A stretch of 64,000 nucleotides of DNA from Alcanivoracaceae bacterium (GCA_029212745.1 JARGOL010000006.1:1-64000), one strand, 5' to 3'. Positions 1 through 9,482 are shown, counted from the first letter of the stretch. A program made the numbers and translations. Notes: generated by a model not told the origin, from the sequence alone.

Positions 1-66
1 GAGGGATTCGAACCCCCGACATCCTGCTCCCAAAGCAGGCGCGCTACCAGACTGCGCTACACCCCG
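1..66 (-). tRNA. tRNA-Pro (anticodon TGG), 3' end cut by window edge
   Basis: Read on the minus strand, the gene begins CGGGGTGTAGCGCAG at position 66. It shows a D-arm, an anticodon stem-loop with CTGCT-TTGGGAG-CAG (anticodon TGG, proline) and the T-arm core GGTTCGAATCC near the window edge. The acceptor 3' half lies outside the window. It is divergent from folD. Confidence 0.93.
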
Positions 67-243
67 ATACAGGTGCTCGAACGAGGCGGCATATTACTGC
101 CGCCCCCGGTAAGCGTCAACGAAAATGGCCGGAAAATCATGGCATTCCGGCGCGCCGGACGACCGTTTGCACGGTTTTTGCTCGTTTCCCGAAGCCGTGC
201 GAGAATCGCGCCTCTCAAATCCCCTGCCCCGGAGTGATTGTCC

Positions 244-1092
244 ATGCCTGCCCAGGTTCTTGATGGAAAAGCCCTTGCCCAGCAATTCGAAGCCGAGATG
301 AGCGAACGCGTCAGCGTGCTGAAGGAAAAAGCCGGCGGTCGCACCCCGATCCTGGCCACCCTGCTGGTGGGCGCCGATCCGGCCTCCGCCACCTACGTGA
401 AGATGAAGGGCAATGCCTGTCGCCGTGTGGGCATGGATTCCCTGGCCATCGAAATGGCCGAGGACACCACCACCGAACAGCTGCTGGCCAAGATCGACGA
501 GCTCAACAACAACCCGGACGTGCACGGCATCCTGCTGCAGCACCCGGTACCGGAACAGATTGACGAGCGCGCCTGCTTCGATGCCATCAGCCTGGAAAAA
601 GACGTGGACGGCGTCACCTGCCTGGGCTTTGGCCGCATGAGCATGGGCGAAGCCGCCTACGGCTGTGCCACCCCCAAGGGCATCATGCGCATCCTCGAGC
701 ACTACCAGGTGCCGCTGGAAGGCAAACATGCCGTGGTGGTGGGCCGCAGTGCCATCCTCGGCAAGCCCATGGCGATGATGCTGCTGGGCGCCAATGCCAC
801 GGTCACCATCTGCCACAGCCGCACCCGGGATCTCGCCAGCCACATCCGCCAGGCCGACATCGTCGTTGGTGCCGTGGGCAAGCCTGAATTCATCAAGGCC
901 GAGTGGATCAAGGATGGCGCCGTGGTGGTGGATGCCGGTTATCACCCTGGCGGTGTCGGTGATATCGAGCTGGGGCCGCTGGCTGAGCGCGTGGCCGCCA
1001 TCACCCCGGTGCCCGGCGGTGTCGGGCCCATGACCATCAATACGCTGATCTTCCAGACCCTGGAGGCGGGCGAGAAAGCCCTGGACGCCTGA
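244..1092 (+). CDS. folD: FolD bifunctional methylenetetrahydrofolate dehydrogenase/cyclohydrolase
   Basis: Cytoplasmic one-carbon enzyme that interconverts 5,10-methylene-, 5,10-methenyl- and 10-formyl-tetrahydrofolate using NADP. The protein is 282 residues, close to the usual 280-290. Seen in the sequence: the substrate-site segment [14 protein letters not shown] with the catalytic Lys, the motif [13 protein letters not shown], the dinucleotide-binding stretch [17 protein letters not shown], and the C-terminal signature [16 protein letters not shown]. The ATG at 244 is preferred over an in-frame TTG at 238 because GGAG at 231-234 sits at good spacing. It stands alone between tRNA-Pro and a repeat cluster. 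Confidence 0.97.
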   Translation: MPAQVLDGKALAQQFEAEMSERVSVLKEKAGGRTPILATLLVGADPASATYVKMKGNACRRVGMDSLAIEMAEDTTTEQLLAKIDELNNNPDVHGILLQHPVPEQIDERACFDAISLEKDVDGVTCLGFGRMSMGEAAYGCATPKGIMRILEHYQVPLEGKHAVVVGRSAILGKPMAMMLLGANATVTICHSRTRDLASHIRQADIVVGAVGKPEFIKAEWIKDGAVVVDAGYHPGGVGDIELGPLAERVAAITPVPGGVGPMTINTLIFQTLEAGEKALDA

Positions 1093-1100
1093 AAATCCTG

Positions 1101-1449
1101 CCCTCACCCTGCCCCTCTCCCGCTCGCGGGAGAGGGCACCCGCCATCCAGCCGGATCGCGCAAAGCCCCGCTCCCTCGGGGAGAGGGGTTGGGGTGAGGG
1201 CCCCCGGGCGCCGCAGAAAACCACCCTCACCCTGCCCCTCTCCCGCTCGCGGGAGAGGGCACCCGCCATCCAGCCGGATCGCGCAAAGCCCCGCTCCCTC
1301 GGGGAGAGGGGTTGGGGTGAGGGCCCCCGGGCGCCGCAGAAAACCACCCTCACCCTGCCCCTCTCCCGCTCGCGGGAGAGGGAACCCGCCATCCGACCGG
1401 ATCGCACAAAGCCCCTCTCCCTCCGGGAGAGGGGTCGGGGTGAGGGCCC
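1101..1449. repeat. Tandem 123-bp palindromic repeat, about 2.8 copies
   Basis: Units begin at 1101, 1224 and 1347, giving an exact 123-bp period; the third unit stops at about 1449. Each unit opens with CCCTCACCCTGCCCCTCTCC and closes with the inverse GGGTGAGGG, with two inner hairpins (CTCCCGCTCGCGGGAG and CTCCCTCGGGGAG). Units 1 and 2 look almost identical; unit 3 has drifted. The spurious open frames over this stretch are repeats, not genes. Related single copies occur elsewhere in the window. Confidence 0.95.
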
Positions 1450-1453
1450 CTAC

Positions 1454-2365
1454 CTACTCTTCATCAAATGACGCATAAAAAGCGGCGAGTTCATCGATCA
1501 GGGTACGTACAGCCGGCAACAGGCCTCGCCGACCCGGGTAAACCACATGGATGATATCGCGGTGCGGCTGCCAGTCCGGCAGCAGGCGCACCAGCGTGCC
1601 CAGCGCCAGCTCGTTCACCACCGTCAGCAACGGTAGCTGAACAGCGCCCACGCCCGCCTCGGCGGCACGCCGCAGGGCAATCATGTCCGCCGTGACGAAC
1701 TGCGGCTGATGGGCCACGCGTGCCTCACTGTCGCCAGGGCCATGCAGATGCCAGTGGTAGTCCGGCTGCGGCCGGCCCAATGCCAGGCTTGGCCAGCCCT
1801 CGAGATCCGCCGGCTGCCGCGGCGCTCCGTACCTGGCCACCAGCGCCGGACTGGCCAGCAGCGCCAGGCCCCGGTCAGACAGCACGGTCAGGGCCAGGCC
1901 CGGGGCATCCAACGGTGGCTGGCGCACGCGAATGGCCAGGTCCAGGCCTTCGTTGATCAAGTCCACCCGCCGGTTGGTTGCCTCCAGGTGCACCGTAATC
2001 CCCGGGTAACGGGCCATGAAATCCGCCAGAAACCCGCCGATATGCACATGCAGCAGCGTGATCGGGCAGGTCATGCGGATCACGCCGCGCGGTTCCGCGA
2101 ACACGGAGTCGATGGCCTCCTGCGCGGCTTCTGCTTCCACCAGCATGGCGCGACAGTGCTGATAGTACGTCTCGCCGATGTCGGTGACGGAAAAGCGCCG
2201 CGTTGAGCGATTGATCAGCCGCACACCCAGGCGCGCTTCGAGATCCCCGACCCGCCGGCTCAGCTTGGAACGCGGCACACCGGTGGCGCGGCTGGCCGCC
2301 GCAAAGCCGCCGTGCGCCACGGACTGGGCGAAATAGTAGAGATCATTCAGGTCCTGAGGGGACAT
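1454..2365 (-). CDS. LysR-family transcriptional regulator
   Basis: 303-residue DNA-binding regulator of ordinary LysR length. The N-terminal winged helix-turn-helix is visible at about residues 6-65 (YYFAQSVAHGGFAAASRATG followed by SKLSRRVGDLEARLGVRL), and the periplasmic-binding-protein-like effector domain follows from about residue 90. It is divergent from the YcaC-like hydrolase gene at 2539 with a 173-bp gap, the classic arrangement for a LysR regulator and its target, so it probably controls that hydrolase. The effector is unknown. Its 3' end lies five bases from the 123-bp repeat array. Confidence 0.9.
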   Translation of the reverse strand: MSPQDLNDLYYFAQSVAHGGFAAASRATGVPRSKLSRRVGDLEARLGVRLINRSTRRFSVTDIGETYYQHCRAMLVEAEAAQEAIDSVFAEPRGVIRMTCPITLLHVHIGGFLADFMARYPGITVHLEATNRRVDLINEGLDLAIRVRQPPLDAPGLALTVLSDRGLALLASPALVARYGAPRQPADLEGWPSLALGRPQPDYHWHLHGPGDSEARVAHQPQFVTADMIALRRAAEAGVGAVQLPLLTVVNELALGTLVRLLPDWQPHRDIIHVVYPGRRGLLPAVRTLIDELAAFYASFDEE

Positions 2366-2538
2366 GGCCTATTGTCCTATATATGGAACAGTGTCGCGTT
2401 ATTTTACCCACTACACGCACCTTTGTCCCGAATATAAGATTTCCTGCAATGACGCGGCCGCCTCCGCACTGCCCTGTCCGCTGGCGGCCGGTCACTTCAC
2501 GGTGCAAGGCACCCCCGACAAACGATGGGAGACAAACA

Positions 2539-3165
2539 ATGGGCACGACCTACAACCGATTGCGCAAGGACGATGCCACCGTCCTGCTGGTGGACCACCA
2601 GGCCGGACTGCTGTCGCTGGTGCGCGATATCCAGCCGGACACTTTCAAGAACAACGTGCTGGCCCTGGCGGCACTGGCGAAATACTTCGAGCTGCCGACC
2701 ATCCTCACCACCAGTTTCGAGACCGGCCCCAACGGTCCGCTGGTGCCGGAGCTCAAGGAGATGTTCCCGGATGCGCCGTACATTGCACGGCCGGGCCAGA
2801 TCAACGCCTGGGACAACGAGGACTTCGTTGCCGCCGTGAAAGCCACCGGTAAGAAACAGCTGATTGTTGCCGGCGTTGTCACCGAAGTGTGCGTCGCCTT
2901 CCCGTCCCTGTCCGCCCTGGCGGAGGATTTCGAGGTGTTTGTGGTCACCGACGCCTCCGGCACCTTCAACCCCATGACCCGCGATGCGGCCTGGACACGC
3001 ATGACCCATGCCGGCGCCCAGCTGATGACCTGGTTCGGCACCGCCTGCGAGTTGCACCGCGACTGGCGCAATGACGTGGAAGGACTGGGCAACCTGTTCT
3101 CCAGCCACATTCCTGATTACCGTAACCTGATGACCAGTTATTTCACCCTGGCTGGCAATCAGTAA
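2539..3165 (+). CDS. Isochorismatase-family cysteine hydrolase, YcaC-like
   Basis: 208-residue cytoplasmic hydrolase matching the length of E. coli YcaC. The catalytic triad elements are visible: Asp in VLLVDHQAGLL, a Lys in the central region (TGKKQLIVAG) and the nucleophilic Cys in VAGVVTEVCVAFPSLSAL. The ATG at 2539 has GGGAG at 2527-2531; longer in-frame extensions upstream run through the promoter region and are unlikely. The physiological substrate of YcaC-type enzymes is unknown. It is divergent from a LysR gene that probably regulates it. A genuine isochorismatase is unlikely because no siderophore genes are nearby. Confidence 0.9.
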   Translation: MGTTYNRLRKDDATVLLVDHQAGLLSLVRDIQPDTFKNNVLALAALAKYFELPTILTTSFETGPNGPLVPELKEMFPDAPYIARPGQINAWDNEDFVAAVKATGKKQLIVAGVVTEVCVAFPSLSALAEDFEVFVVTDASGTFNPMTRDAAWTRMTHAGAQLMTWFGTACELHRDWRNDVEGLGNLFSSHIPDYRNLMTSYFTLAGNQ

Positions 3166-3227
3166 CCCGGACAGGGAGGGCCGCCCGGCGGCCCTCCCGC
3201 AACCGACGCACATCGCGCGAGGACCGC

Positions 3228-4385
3228 ATGAGCACTCTTTTCAGGACGCGTGAAGGCACGAGGGCACACAAGGTCTCCTTCTCGGAACTGTTCTTCGACC
3301 TGGTGTTTGTCTACGCCATCACCCAGAGCGCCCATTTCCTGATCAGCCATTTCACCGCCTATGGCGTGTTCCAGTCGGTGCTGATCCTGCTGGCCGTCTG
3401 GTGGGCGTGGATTTTCACCACCTGGGTCACCAACTGGCTGGACCCGGAATCCGTCACCGTCCGACTTCTGCTGTTCACCCTGATGTTTTTCGGCATGCTG
3501 CTGGCCATCGCCATTCCGAAGGCGTTTTCAGACAATGGCATGCTCTTCGCTGTGGCCTATATCGCCATCCAGCTGGGCCGCACCCTGTTCATGTGCGTGG
3601 TCACCCGGCACAAGGGTGCGCCGCTGCATCGGTTGTTCGTGCGCATGGCCATCTGGTTCGCCCTGTCTGCGGCGTGCTGGGTTGCCGGCGCCCTGCACGA
3701 AGACACCACCCGGACAGCCTGGTGGGTGCTGGCGCTGGGCATTGAGTACCTGTCAGCCTCGGTGTCCTTTTACGTGCCCGGCCTGGGACGCTCTGACAGC
3801 AAGGACTGGGATATCTCGGGGGCGCACATGGCAGAACGCTGCGGCCTGCTGATCATCATCGCCCTGGGGGAGTCACTGCTGGTGATGGGCCATACCTTTT
3901 CCAGCACGGTCTGGAGCGGCGCTACCGTCGCTGCGTTCATCAGCGGTTTCATTGCCACTGTGGCCATGTGGTGGCTGTATTTCAGCCTGAGCGCCGAACG
4001 TGCCAGCGAGCGTTTCACCGCCAGCGCGCAAAGCGGCCACATCGGCCGGCTCGTTTATACCTATGTCCATTTTCTGCTCATCGCGGGGATCGTGATGGTG
4101 GCTGCCGCTGACGAATTTATCCTGGCCCATGCGCACGGGCACATTGGCACCGCCACCCTGGTGGCGGCCCTGGGCGGCCCGGCGCTGTATCTGGTCGGCA
4201 ATATTCTGTTCAAGACACTGATGTTCAACAGCCACCCGCGGTCCCATTACGTGGGTCTGGGCCTGCTGGCAGCCCAGCTGCCGCTGGCGAGCGCCATGTC
4301 TCCGGCACTGCTGGCCGTCACCACCACCGCCACCCTGGTCATCGTCGCCGTGTGGGAAACCATTGCCGTACTGGCCAGCGATTAA
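3228..4385 (+). CDS. Low temperature requirement protein A (LtrA) family membrane protein
   Basis: 385-residue inner-membrane protein with about ten hydrophobic segments. The N-terminus RTREGTRAHKVSFSELFFDL and the later DISGAHMAERCGLLIIIALGES segment, with conserved acidic/His residues, are hallmarks of the LtrA family (named from a Listeria cold-growth locus; the molecular function is unknown). It follows the YcaC-like gene by 62 bp and precedes the pirin gene by 50 bp on the same strand, so the three may be co-transcribed. Nothing in the sequence shows what it transports or senses. Confidence 0.88.
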   Translation: MSTLFRTREGTRAHKVSFSELFFDLVFVYAITQSAHFLISHFTAYGVFQSVLILLAVWWAWIFTTWVTNWLDPESVTVRLLLFTLMFFGMLLAIAIPKAFSDNGMLFAVAYIAIQLGRTLFMCVVTRHKGAPLHRLFVRMAIWFALSAACWVAGALHEDTTRTAWWVLALGIEYLSASVSFYVPGLGRSDSKDWDISGAHMAERCGLLIIIALGESLLVMGHTFSSTVWSGATVAAFISGFIATVAMWWLYFSLSAERASERFTASAQSGHIGRLVYTYVHFLLIAGIVMVAAADEFILAHAHGHIGTATLVAALGGPALYLVGNILFKTLMFNSHPRSHYVGLGLLAAQLPLASAMSPALLAVTTTATLVIVAVWETIAVLASD

Positions 4386-4435
4386 CCGCAAGAAACGGCT
4401 GTTCAAGCGACAGCCACGACAGGGAGAACACCAGC

Positions 4436-5350
4436 ATGAGCACATACGAACAACAACTGGAGCAGCCCTGTACGTTCAGGGACGGTTGCGGCGCCATCAA
4501 CGTCATTGTCGAACCCAGGGACAAGGACCTGGGTGGCCTGACGGTGCGCCGTGCCCTGCCCTCGCAGCGCCTGCGCAGCGTCGGCCCCTGGGTATTCTTC
4601 GATCACATGGGCCCGGCGGTGTTCGCGCCCGGCGAGGGCATCAATGTGCGCCCCCACCCGCACATCAACCTGGCCACCGTGACCTACCTGTTCGAGGGGG
4701 AGATCCTGCACCGCGATTCGCTCGGCAGCCTGCAGCCGATCCGTCCCGGTGATGTGAACCTGATGGTGGCTGGCAGTGGCATCGTCCACTCCGAGCGCGA
4801 ACGCCCCGAAGTCACCGCCAGCCGCCACGGCCTGCATGGCCTGCAGCTGTGGCTGGCATTGCCGGAAAAAGACGAGGAAACCACGCCGCAATTCATCCAC
4901 TACCCGGGTGCAGATATCCCCGAGACAGACGTGGGAGGCGTGCCGGTGCGCATTATCATGGGCGCAGCTTATGGCCAGCAGTCGCCGGTAAAAACCCATG
5001 CCCCCACACTGTACATCGAGGCTCGCCTGAAAGCCGGACAGACCCTGGAATTGCCGGCGGCGCCGGAGCGCGCCCTGTACGTGGTCCAGGGCTGCCTGGA
5101 CATGGGTGGCACCGGGCTGGCCGCACACAGCCTGGCCAGCCTGGCACCCGAGGCCGGCATCCGTATCACGGCGCAGGAGAATTCGCTGGTGGCCCTGATT
5201 GGGGGCGAGCCGGTGGGGCCGCGCTTTATGGAATGGAATTTTGTCTCCAGTCGAAAGGAACGTATCGCCGACGCCAGGGAAGACTGGAAAAACGGTCGCT
5301 TCCCCACCGTCCCCGGTGACGAGGCGGAATTCATCCCGCTGCCGCAGTAG
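4436..5350 (+). CDS. Pirin family protein (bicupin)
   Basis: 304-residue cytoplasmic protein with two cupin folds. The metal ligands of the pirin N-terminal cupin are present: HPH in VRPHPHINLATVTYLF and the His and Glu of SGIVHSERE. Pirins bind Fe; some have quercetin dioxygenase activity, others act as redox-dependent regulatory cofactors. The ATG at 4436 is chosen because AGGGAG lies at 4421-4426; an upstream in-frame start at 4352 would fall inside the LtrA gene. It is the last gene of the ycaC-like/ltrA/pirin run and is followed by palindromic repeats. Confidence 0.92.
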   Translation: MSTYEQQLEQPCTFRDGCGAINVIVEPRDKDLGGLTVRRALPSQRLRSVGPWVFFDHMGPAVFAPGEGINVRPHPHINLATVTYLFEGEILHRDSLGSLQPIRPGDVNLMVAGSGIVHSERERPEVTASRHGLHGLQLWLALPEKDEETTPQFIHYPGADIPETDVGGVPVRIIMGAAYGQQSPVKTHAPTLYIEARLKAGQTLELPAAPERALYVVQGCLDMGGTGLAAHSLASLAPEAGIRITAQENSLVALIGGEPVGPRFMEWNFVSSRKERIADAREDWKNGRFPTVPGDEAEFIPLPQ

Positions 5351-5367
5351 GCATCACACGCGGTTTG

Positions 5368-5467
5368 CCCTCACCCTGTCCCTCTCCCGCTCGCGGGAGA
5401 GGGAACCCGCCAACCAACCGGATCGCACAAAGCCCCTCTCCCTTTGGGAGAGGGGTTGGGGTGAGGG
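5368..5467. repeat. Dispersed CCCTCACCC/GGGTGAGGG palindromic repeat
   Basis: A single 100-bp unit closely related to the tandem units at 1101-1449, with the same inverted ends and inner hairpins. Confidence 0.9.
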
Positions 5468-5569
5468 TTCGGTGCGCCGGCCTTCGGCCGAGGTATTTCA
5501 GTTGCGCGCTGGTATGTGCGTGTCCCTACGCGGGACGGGCGCCAACCTGACAGGATGGTGTGTTTTGAG

Positions 5570-5659
5570 CCCCTCTCCCCTGGGAGAGGGGTTGGGGTGA
5601 GGGCTTCTACGCCTGGGTAAACCACCCTCACCCTGTCCCTCTCCCTGAGGGAGAGGGGA
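5570..5659. repeat. Dispersed palindromic repeat, rearranged
   Basis: Two half-units placed tail to head: CCCCTCTCCCCTGGGAGAGG...GGGTGAGGG, then CCCTCACCCTGTCCCTCTCC with its GGGAGAGGGG partner. Confidence 0.85.
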
Positions 5660-5776
5660 CCCATCATTAAGGGTTTGGAGGGAGATTTCTATTCGTGCCA
5701 CGCTTCCAGCTGGCACACCAGACTTTTCCCGTAGAGTGAGCCAAGGAGCGCAGCTCGGCCAAAACCCGCACACCAT

Positions 5777-5801
5777 AGAAAAGGGGCCGCAAAGGCCCCT
5801 T
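5777..5801 (-). terminator. Probable intrinsic terminator of glnS
   Basis: On the minus strand, AAGGGGCC-TTTGC-GGCCCCTT is followed by a short T run. It lies 28 bp past the glnS stop. Confidence 0.7.
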
Positions 5802-5828
5802 CCCCGTCGACGGTGGTGACAACCACCC

Positions 5829-7484
5829 TCAAAACGACTCGCGCAGCCCCACCGTCAGGTTGAACACCATCTTCTCGTCGGTGCTGTCCGCATCGGTGGC
5901 GAAATATCCCTCGCGCTCGAACTGGAAGCGGGTTTCCGGCACCACCCCGCGCAGGTTCTCCTCCACGCGGCAATCGGTCAGAACGGTCAGGGACGCCGGG
6001 TTGATGGCATCCAGGAAGCCCTCGCCCTGCTCCGGCTTGTCCGGGTTGGCGGCCGTGAACAGGCGATCGTACAGGCGCACCTCGCAGGCCTGGCTGCGCG
6101 CCACCGACACCCAGTGGATGACACCGCGCACCTTGCGGCCTTCCGGGTTCTTGCCCAAGGTGTCCGGATCATAGGTGCAGCGGATCTCGGTGATCTCGCC
6201 GTCGGCGTCGCGGATCACCTCGTTGGCGCGGATCACGTAGCCGTAGCGCAGGCGCACTTCATCGCCCAGCACCAGGCGCTTGAACTTCTTGTTGGCTTCC
6301 TCGCGGAAATCCTCGCGGTCAATGTAGACCTCGCGGGTCATGGGAATCTGGCGCGTGCCCATGGCCTCGTTCTGCGGGTGCAGCGGCGCCGTGAGCATTT
6401 CCTCGTGGCCCTCTTCCCAGTTGTCGATCACCACCTTCACCGGGCGCAGCACGCAGAAAGCCCGCGAAGCATGCTGGTTCAGGTCATCACGAATGGCCGC
6501 CTCGAGCATGGACATGTCGACCACGGAATCGGCCCGGGCCACCCCCACCATGTCGCAGAACCTGCGCAGGCTGGCCGGTGTATAGCCGCGCCGGCGCAGG
6601 CCGGCAATGGTGGGCATGCGCGGGTCATCCCAGCCGCTGACATGGCCCTCGTCCACCAGCTGCTTGAGCTTGCGCTTGCTGGTAACGGTGTAGTTCAGGT
6701 TGAGTCGGGCAAATTCGTACTGGCGCGGCCGTGCCGGCAACGTGCAGTTGTCGATCACCCAGTCATACAGTGGCCGGTGATCCTCGAACTCCAGCGTGCA
6801 CAGGCTGTGCGTCACCCCTTCCAGGGCGTCGGAAATCGGGTGGGTGAAGTCGTACATCGGGTAGATGCACCAGGTATCACCGGTCTGGTGATGGGTGGCA
6901 CGGCGCACCCGGTACAGGACCGGGTCTCGCATGTTCATGTTCGGGCTGGCCAGGTCGATCTTGGCACGCAGCACGGCGCCACCGTCCGGGAAATCGCCAT
7001 TCTTCATCTGCGTGAACAGCTCCAGCGCCTTCTCCGGTGTCTGCTCACGGTATTCGCTGGCGGTACCGGGCTGCTGGGCCCAGCCGCGCATCTCGCGGAT
7101 CTGCTCCGGCGTGGACAGGTCCACGTAGGCCAGGCCCTTGCGGATCAGCTCCACAGCACAGTCATGAATCTGCTGGAAATAGCTGGACGCATAACGGATA
7201 TCGCCGGCCCACTTGTAGCCGAGCCAGCTGACGTCCCTGGAAATGGCCGCCACATACTCCTGCGACTCCTTCTCCGGGTTGGTGTCGTCAAAGCGCAGCT
7301 GGCACAGGCCGTCGTAATCCTCGGCAATGCCGAAGTTCAAGCAGATGGACTTGGCATGACCGATATGCAGATAGCCATTGGGCTCCGGCGGAAAACGGGT
7401 CACCACCTGCTGGTGCAGACCGGCCGCCAGGTCCTTGTCGATGATCTGGCGAATAAAATTTTTCGGCGCGTCAGTATTGCTCAT
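5829..7484 (-). CDS. glnS: Glutaminyl-tRNA synthetase
   Basis: Cytoplasmic class I synthetase that charges tRNA-Gln. It is 551 residues, like E. coli GlnRS. Visible motifs: the HIGH signature as [16 protein letters not shown] near residue 35-50, the KMSKS equivalent as VTSKRKL near residue 270, and the C-terminal anticodon-binding beta-barrels ([13 protein letters not shown], ending VGLRESF). The ATG at 7484 ([10 protein letters not shown]) matches usual family starts; a GTG two codons upstream at 7490 is possible. It is divergent from ppiB, with a TATAAT at 7497-7502 in the intergenic region. The direct charging route implies no need for GatCAB on tRNA-Gln. Confidence 0.98.
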   Translation of the reverse strand: MSNTDAPKNFIRQIIDKDLAAGLHQQVVTRFPPEPNGYLHIGHAKSICLNFGIAEDYDGLCQLRFDDTNPEKESQEYVAAISRDVSWLGYKWAGDIRYASSYFQQIHDCAVELIRKGLAYVDLSTPEQIREMRGWAQQPGTASEYREQTPEKALELFTQMKNGDFPDGGAVLRAKIDLASPNMNMRDPVLYRVRRATHHQTGDTWCIYPMYDFTHPISDALEGVTHSLCTLEFEDHRPLYDWVIDNCTLPARPRQYEFARLNLNYTVTSKRKLKQLVDEGHVSGWDDPRMPTIAGLRRRGYTPASLRRFCDMVGVARADSVVDMSMLEAAIRDDLNQHASRAFCVLRPVKVVIDNWEEGHEEMLTAPLHPQNEAMGTRQIPMTREVYIDREDFREEANKKFKRLVLGDEVRLRYGYVIRANEVIRDADGEITEIRCTYDPDTLGKNPEGRKVRGVIHWVSVARSQACEVRLYDRLFTAANPDKPEQGEGFLDAINPASLTVLTDCRVEENLRGVVPETRFQFEREGYFATDADSTDEKMVFNLTVGLRESF

Positions 7485-7611
7485 GCTCACGTCATCTATA
7501 ATGGCCGACAGGCAATATCGGCGGGGCTGGGAGTGATGCGGCCCGGCGGGCTGAATTCACGGGGGCGCTAGTGTACAGTGCCCCCCTTCTGTGTCCAAGG
7601 AGACTGTGAGC

Positions 7612-8109
7612 ATGAAAGCGGTTCTGCACACCAATTACGGCGCCATCACCCTGAAACTCGACGCCGACAAGGCCCCCAAGACGGCGGCCAACTTCGCCCA
7701 GTACGTCAAGGATGGCTTTTACGACGGCACCATTTTCCACCGTGTCATTCCCAATTTCATGGTCCAGGGCGGTGGTTTCACTCCGGAGATGGAGCAGAAG
7801 CCCACCCGGGAGCCGATCCAGAATGAGGCCGACAACGGCCTGACAAACGCCACCGGCACCGTGGCCATGGCGCGCACCTCGGATCCGCATTCGGCCAGCG
7901 CCCAGTTCTTCATCAACGTGGCCGACAACACCTTCCTGGACAAGGCCCGCTCCCAGGACGGCTGGGGCTATGCCGTGTTCGGCGAGGTCATCGACGGCAT
8001 GGACGTGGTCAACAAGATCAAGGGCGTACCTACGGGTAGCGCCGGCTTCCACCGTGACGTCCCCACCGAATCCGTGGTTATCGAGAAAGCGGAGCTGCTG
8101 GAGGAATAA
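7612..8109 (+). CDS. ppiB: Cytoplasmic cyclophilin, peptidyl-prolyl cis-trans isomerase B
   Basis: 165 residues with no signal peptide, like E. coli PpiB (164). The cyclophilin core is intact: [20 protein letters not shown] with the catalytic Arg, the [18 protein letters not shown] stretch, the [13 protein letters not shown] segment with active-site Gln and Phe, and the [10 protein letters not shown] motif. The ATG at 7612 has AAGGAG at 7597-7602. It is the first of three tightly spaced genes (ppiB, periplasmic cyclophilin, lpxH), with 3 bp to the next start. Confidence 0.96.
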   Translation: MKAVLHTNYGAITLKLDADKAPKTAANFAQYVKDGFYDGTIFHRVIPNFMVQGGGFTPEMEQKPTREPIQNEADNGLTNATGTVAMARTSDPHSASAQFFINVADNTFLDKARSQDGWGYAVFGEVIDGMDVVNKIKGVPTGSAGFHRDVPTESVVIEKAELLEE

Positions 8110-8112
8110 GCC

Positions 8113-8748
8113 ATGCGCCTGATTCGACATGGACTGCTGGCCCTGCTGGCACTGGCGCTCACAGCGCCGGTGGCGGCAGAAGACACAGCTGCTGCCACGG
8201 CTGCCGCGCCGCAGGTGCGCATTGATACCAGTCTGGGTGTAATGACCGTGGAACTGGCCCCGGACAAGGCGCCAGAGACCGTGGCCAACTTCCTCGCCTA
8301 CGTGGACGACGGTTTCTACGACGACACCGTCTTCCACCGCATCATCGAGGATTTCATGATCCAGGGCGGCGGCTTCACCAGCGACTATCGCAAAAAGCGC
8401 ACCGGCAAACCCGTTCGCAACGAAGCAGACAACGGCCTCAGCAACCTGCGCGGCACCATCGCCATGGCGCGTACCGGCGACCCGCACTCGGCCACGGCGC
8501 AGTTCTTCATCAATACGGTGGACAACCGCAACCTGGACCACACCAGCAAGAGCAGCAGCGGCTGGGGCTACACCGTGTTTGGCCGTGTCACCGAAGGCCT
8601 GGACGTGCTTGACGCCATTGCCGGCACCCCCACAAGCTCGGGTGCCCTGGCCGGCTATCCGGCCCGTGACGTCCCCGTGATGCCAGTGATGATCAACAGC
8701 ATCACACGGGTGGACGCTGAGGCTGACGAGGCCGGCACGGCGCCATGA
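8113..8748 (+). CDS. Periplasmic cyclophilin-type peptidyl-prolyl isomerase
   Basis: 211 residues. The N-terminus MRLIRHGLLALLALALTAPV followed by AAE is a clear Sec signal peptide, so the enzyme acts in the periplasm, as E. coli PpiA does. The domain retains FYDDTVFHRIIEDFMIQGGG, NEADNGLSNLRGTIAMAR, SATAQFFINTVDN and GWGYTVFGRV. It lies 3 bp after ppiB and overlaps lpxH by 4 bp (ATGA), so it is translated from the same transcript. The close match to the adjacent ppiB suggests a local duplication followed by retargeting. The C-terminal tail after the fold (DAEADEAGTAP) is acidic and probably disordered. Confidence 0.94.
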   Translation: MRLIRHGLLALLALALTAPVAAEDTAAATAAAPQVRIDTSLGVMTVELAPDKAPETVANFLAYVDDGFYDDTVFHRIIEDFMIQGGGFTSDYRKKRTGKPVRNEADNGLSNLRGTIAMARTGDPHSATAQFFINTVDNRNLDHTSKSSSGWGYTVFGRVTEGLDVLDAIAGTPTSSGALAGYPARDVPVMPVMINSITRVDAEADEAGTAP

Positions 8749-9482
8749 GCCGCACCCTGTTCATTTCCGATCTGCACCTGGACAAGGAGCGGCCGGAACA
8801 CCTTGAGGCATTGCGCGCGTTTCTCGATCACACGGCCCGCGACGCCGAAGCACTCTATGTGCTCGGCGACCTGTTCGAGGCCTGGATCGGTGATGACGAC
8901 GACGATGCCTTCAACCGTGCGGTCATCGAGGCATTCAGGCACTGGTCCGATGACAATGGCGCGCTCTACTTCATGCACGGCAACCGGGATTTCCTGCTCG
9001 GCGAGCGCTTCGCCGCCGAGGCCGGTGGCCGCCTGATTCCAGAGGGCACCGTGGTCGACCTGTACGGTCGCCCCACCCTGCTCATGCACGGCGACAGCCT
9101 GTGCACCGCCGACGAGAAGTACCAGCAGTTCCGCGCCATGGTCCGCACCGAGCAGTGGCAACAGGAGTTGCTGGCAAAACCGCTGGAAGAACGCCGCGCC
9201 ATTGCCGCCGACATGCGCCGGCAGAGCCAGCAGGACAATGCCAACAAGGCCGGCAACATCATGGACGTGACGCCGGGGGAAGTGGTGAAGGCCATGGAGA
9301 ACGCCGGCGTGCACGACCTCGTTCATGGCCATACCCACCGGCCGGCGGTGCATGACATCGCCCTGGGTGCCGGTGCCGGCAAGCGCTGGGTGCTCGGGGA
9401 CTGGGGCGACAACGTCTGGTACCTGCAGGCAGACAGCACCGGCAACCAGCTGGTGGATTACCCTGTCACCCCTGCCTCGTAG
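8745..9482 (+). CDS. lpxH: UDP-2,3-diacylglucosamine diphosphatase (lipid A synthesis)
   Basis: Hydrolyses UDP-2,3-diacylglucosamine to lipid X plus UMP at the inner face of the inner membrane, the fourth step of lipid A synthesis. It is 245 residues, near the E. coli length. The metallophosphoesterase motifs are in order: FISDLHLD (residues 5-12), GDLFEAWIGDD, HGNRDFLLG, LMHGDSLCT, and GHTHRPAVHD near residue 195. Its start overlaps the preceding cyclophilin gene by 4 bp. A bidirectional terminator follows at 9514. Confidence 0.96.
   Translation: MSRTLFISDLHLDKERPEHLEALRAFLDHTARDAEALYVLGDLFEAWIGDDDDDAFNRAVIEAFRHWSDDNGALYFMHGNRDFLLGERFAAEAGGRLIPEGTVVDLYGRPTLLMHGDSLCTADEKYQQFRAMVRTEQWQQELLAKPLEERRAIAADMRRQSQQDNANKAGNIMDVTPGEVVKAMENAGVHDLVHGHTHRPAVHDIALGAGAGKRWVLGDWGDNVWYLQADSTGNQLVDYPVTPAS

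Larger units (their letters stand above)
5351..5828. other. 478-bp gene-free stretch with palindromic repeats
   Basis: Between the convergent pirin and glnS genes. It holds one dispersed repeat unit at 5368-5467, a second composite one at 5570-5659 and the glnS terminator hairpin at 5777-5801. Frames here have repeat-derived low-complexity content, and I see no gene. Confidence 0.85.

Noticed and set aside
94-1407. 437-residue minus-strand open frame
   Set aside because: It is a shadow of folD plus the repeat array; the repeated RERERGRVRV segments come from the palindromic units.
1101-1449. Tandem repeat as a CRISPR array
   Set aside because: The period is 123 bp with no unique spacers, and units are self-palindromic; no cas genes are nearby.
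2539-3165. Isochorismatase for siderophore synthesis
   Set aside because: Length and active-site context fit YcaC-like hydrolases and there are no siderophore genes nearby.
6114-7571. 485-residue plus-strand open frame
   Set aside because: Antisense to glnS, which has all synthetase motifs; the frame is His/Val/Ala-rich noise of high-GC DNA.
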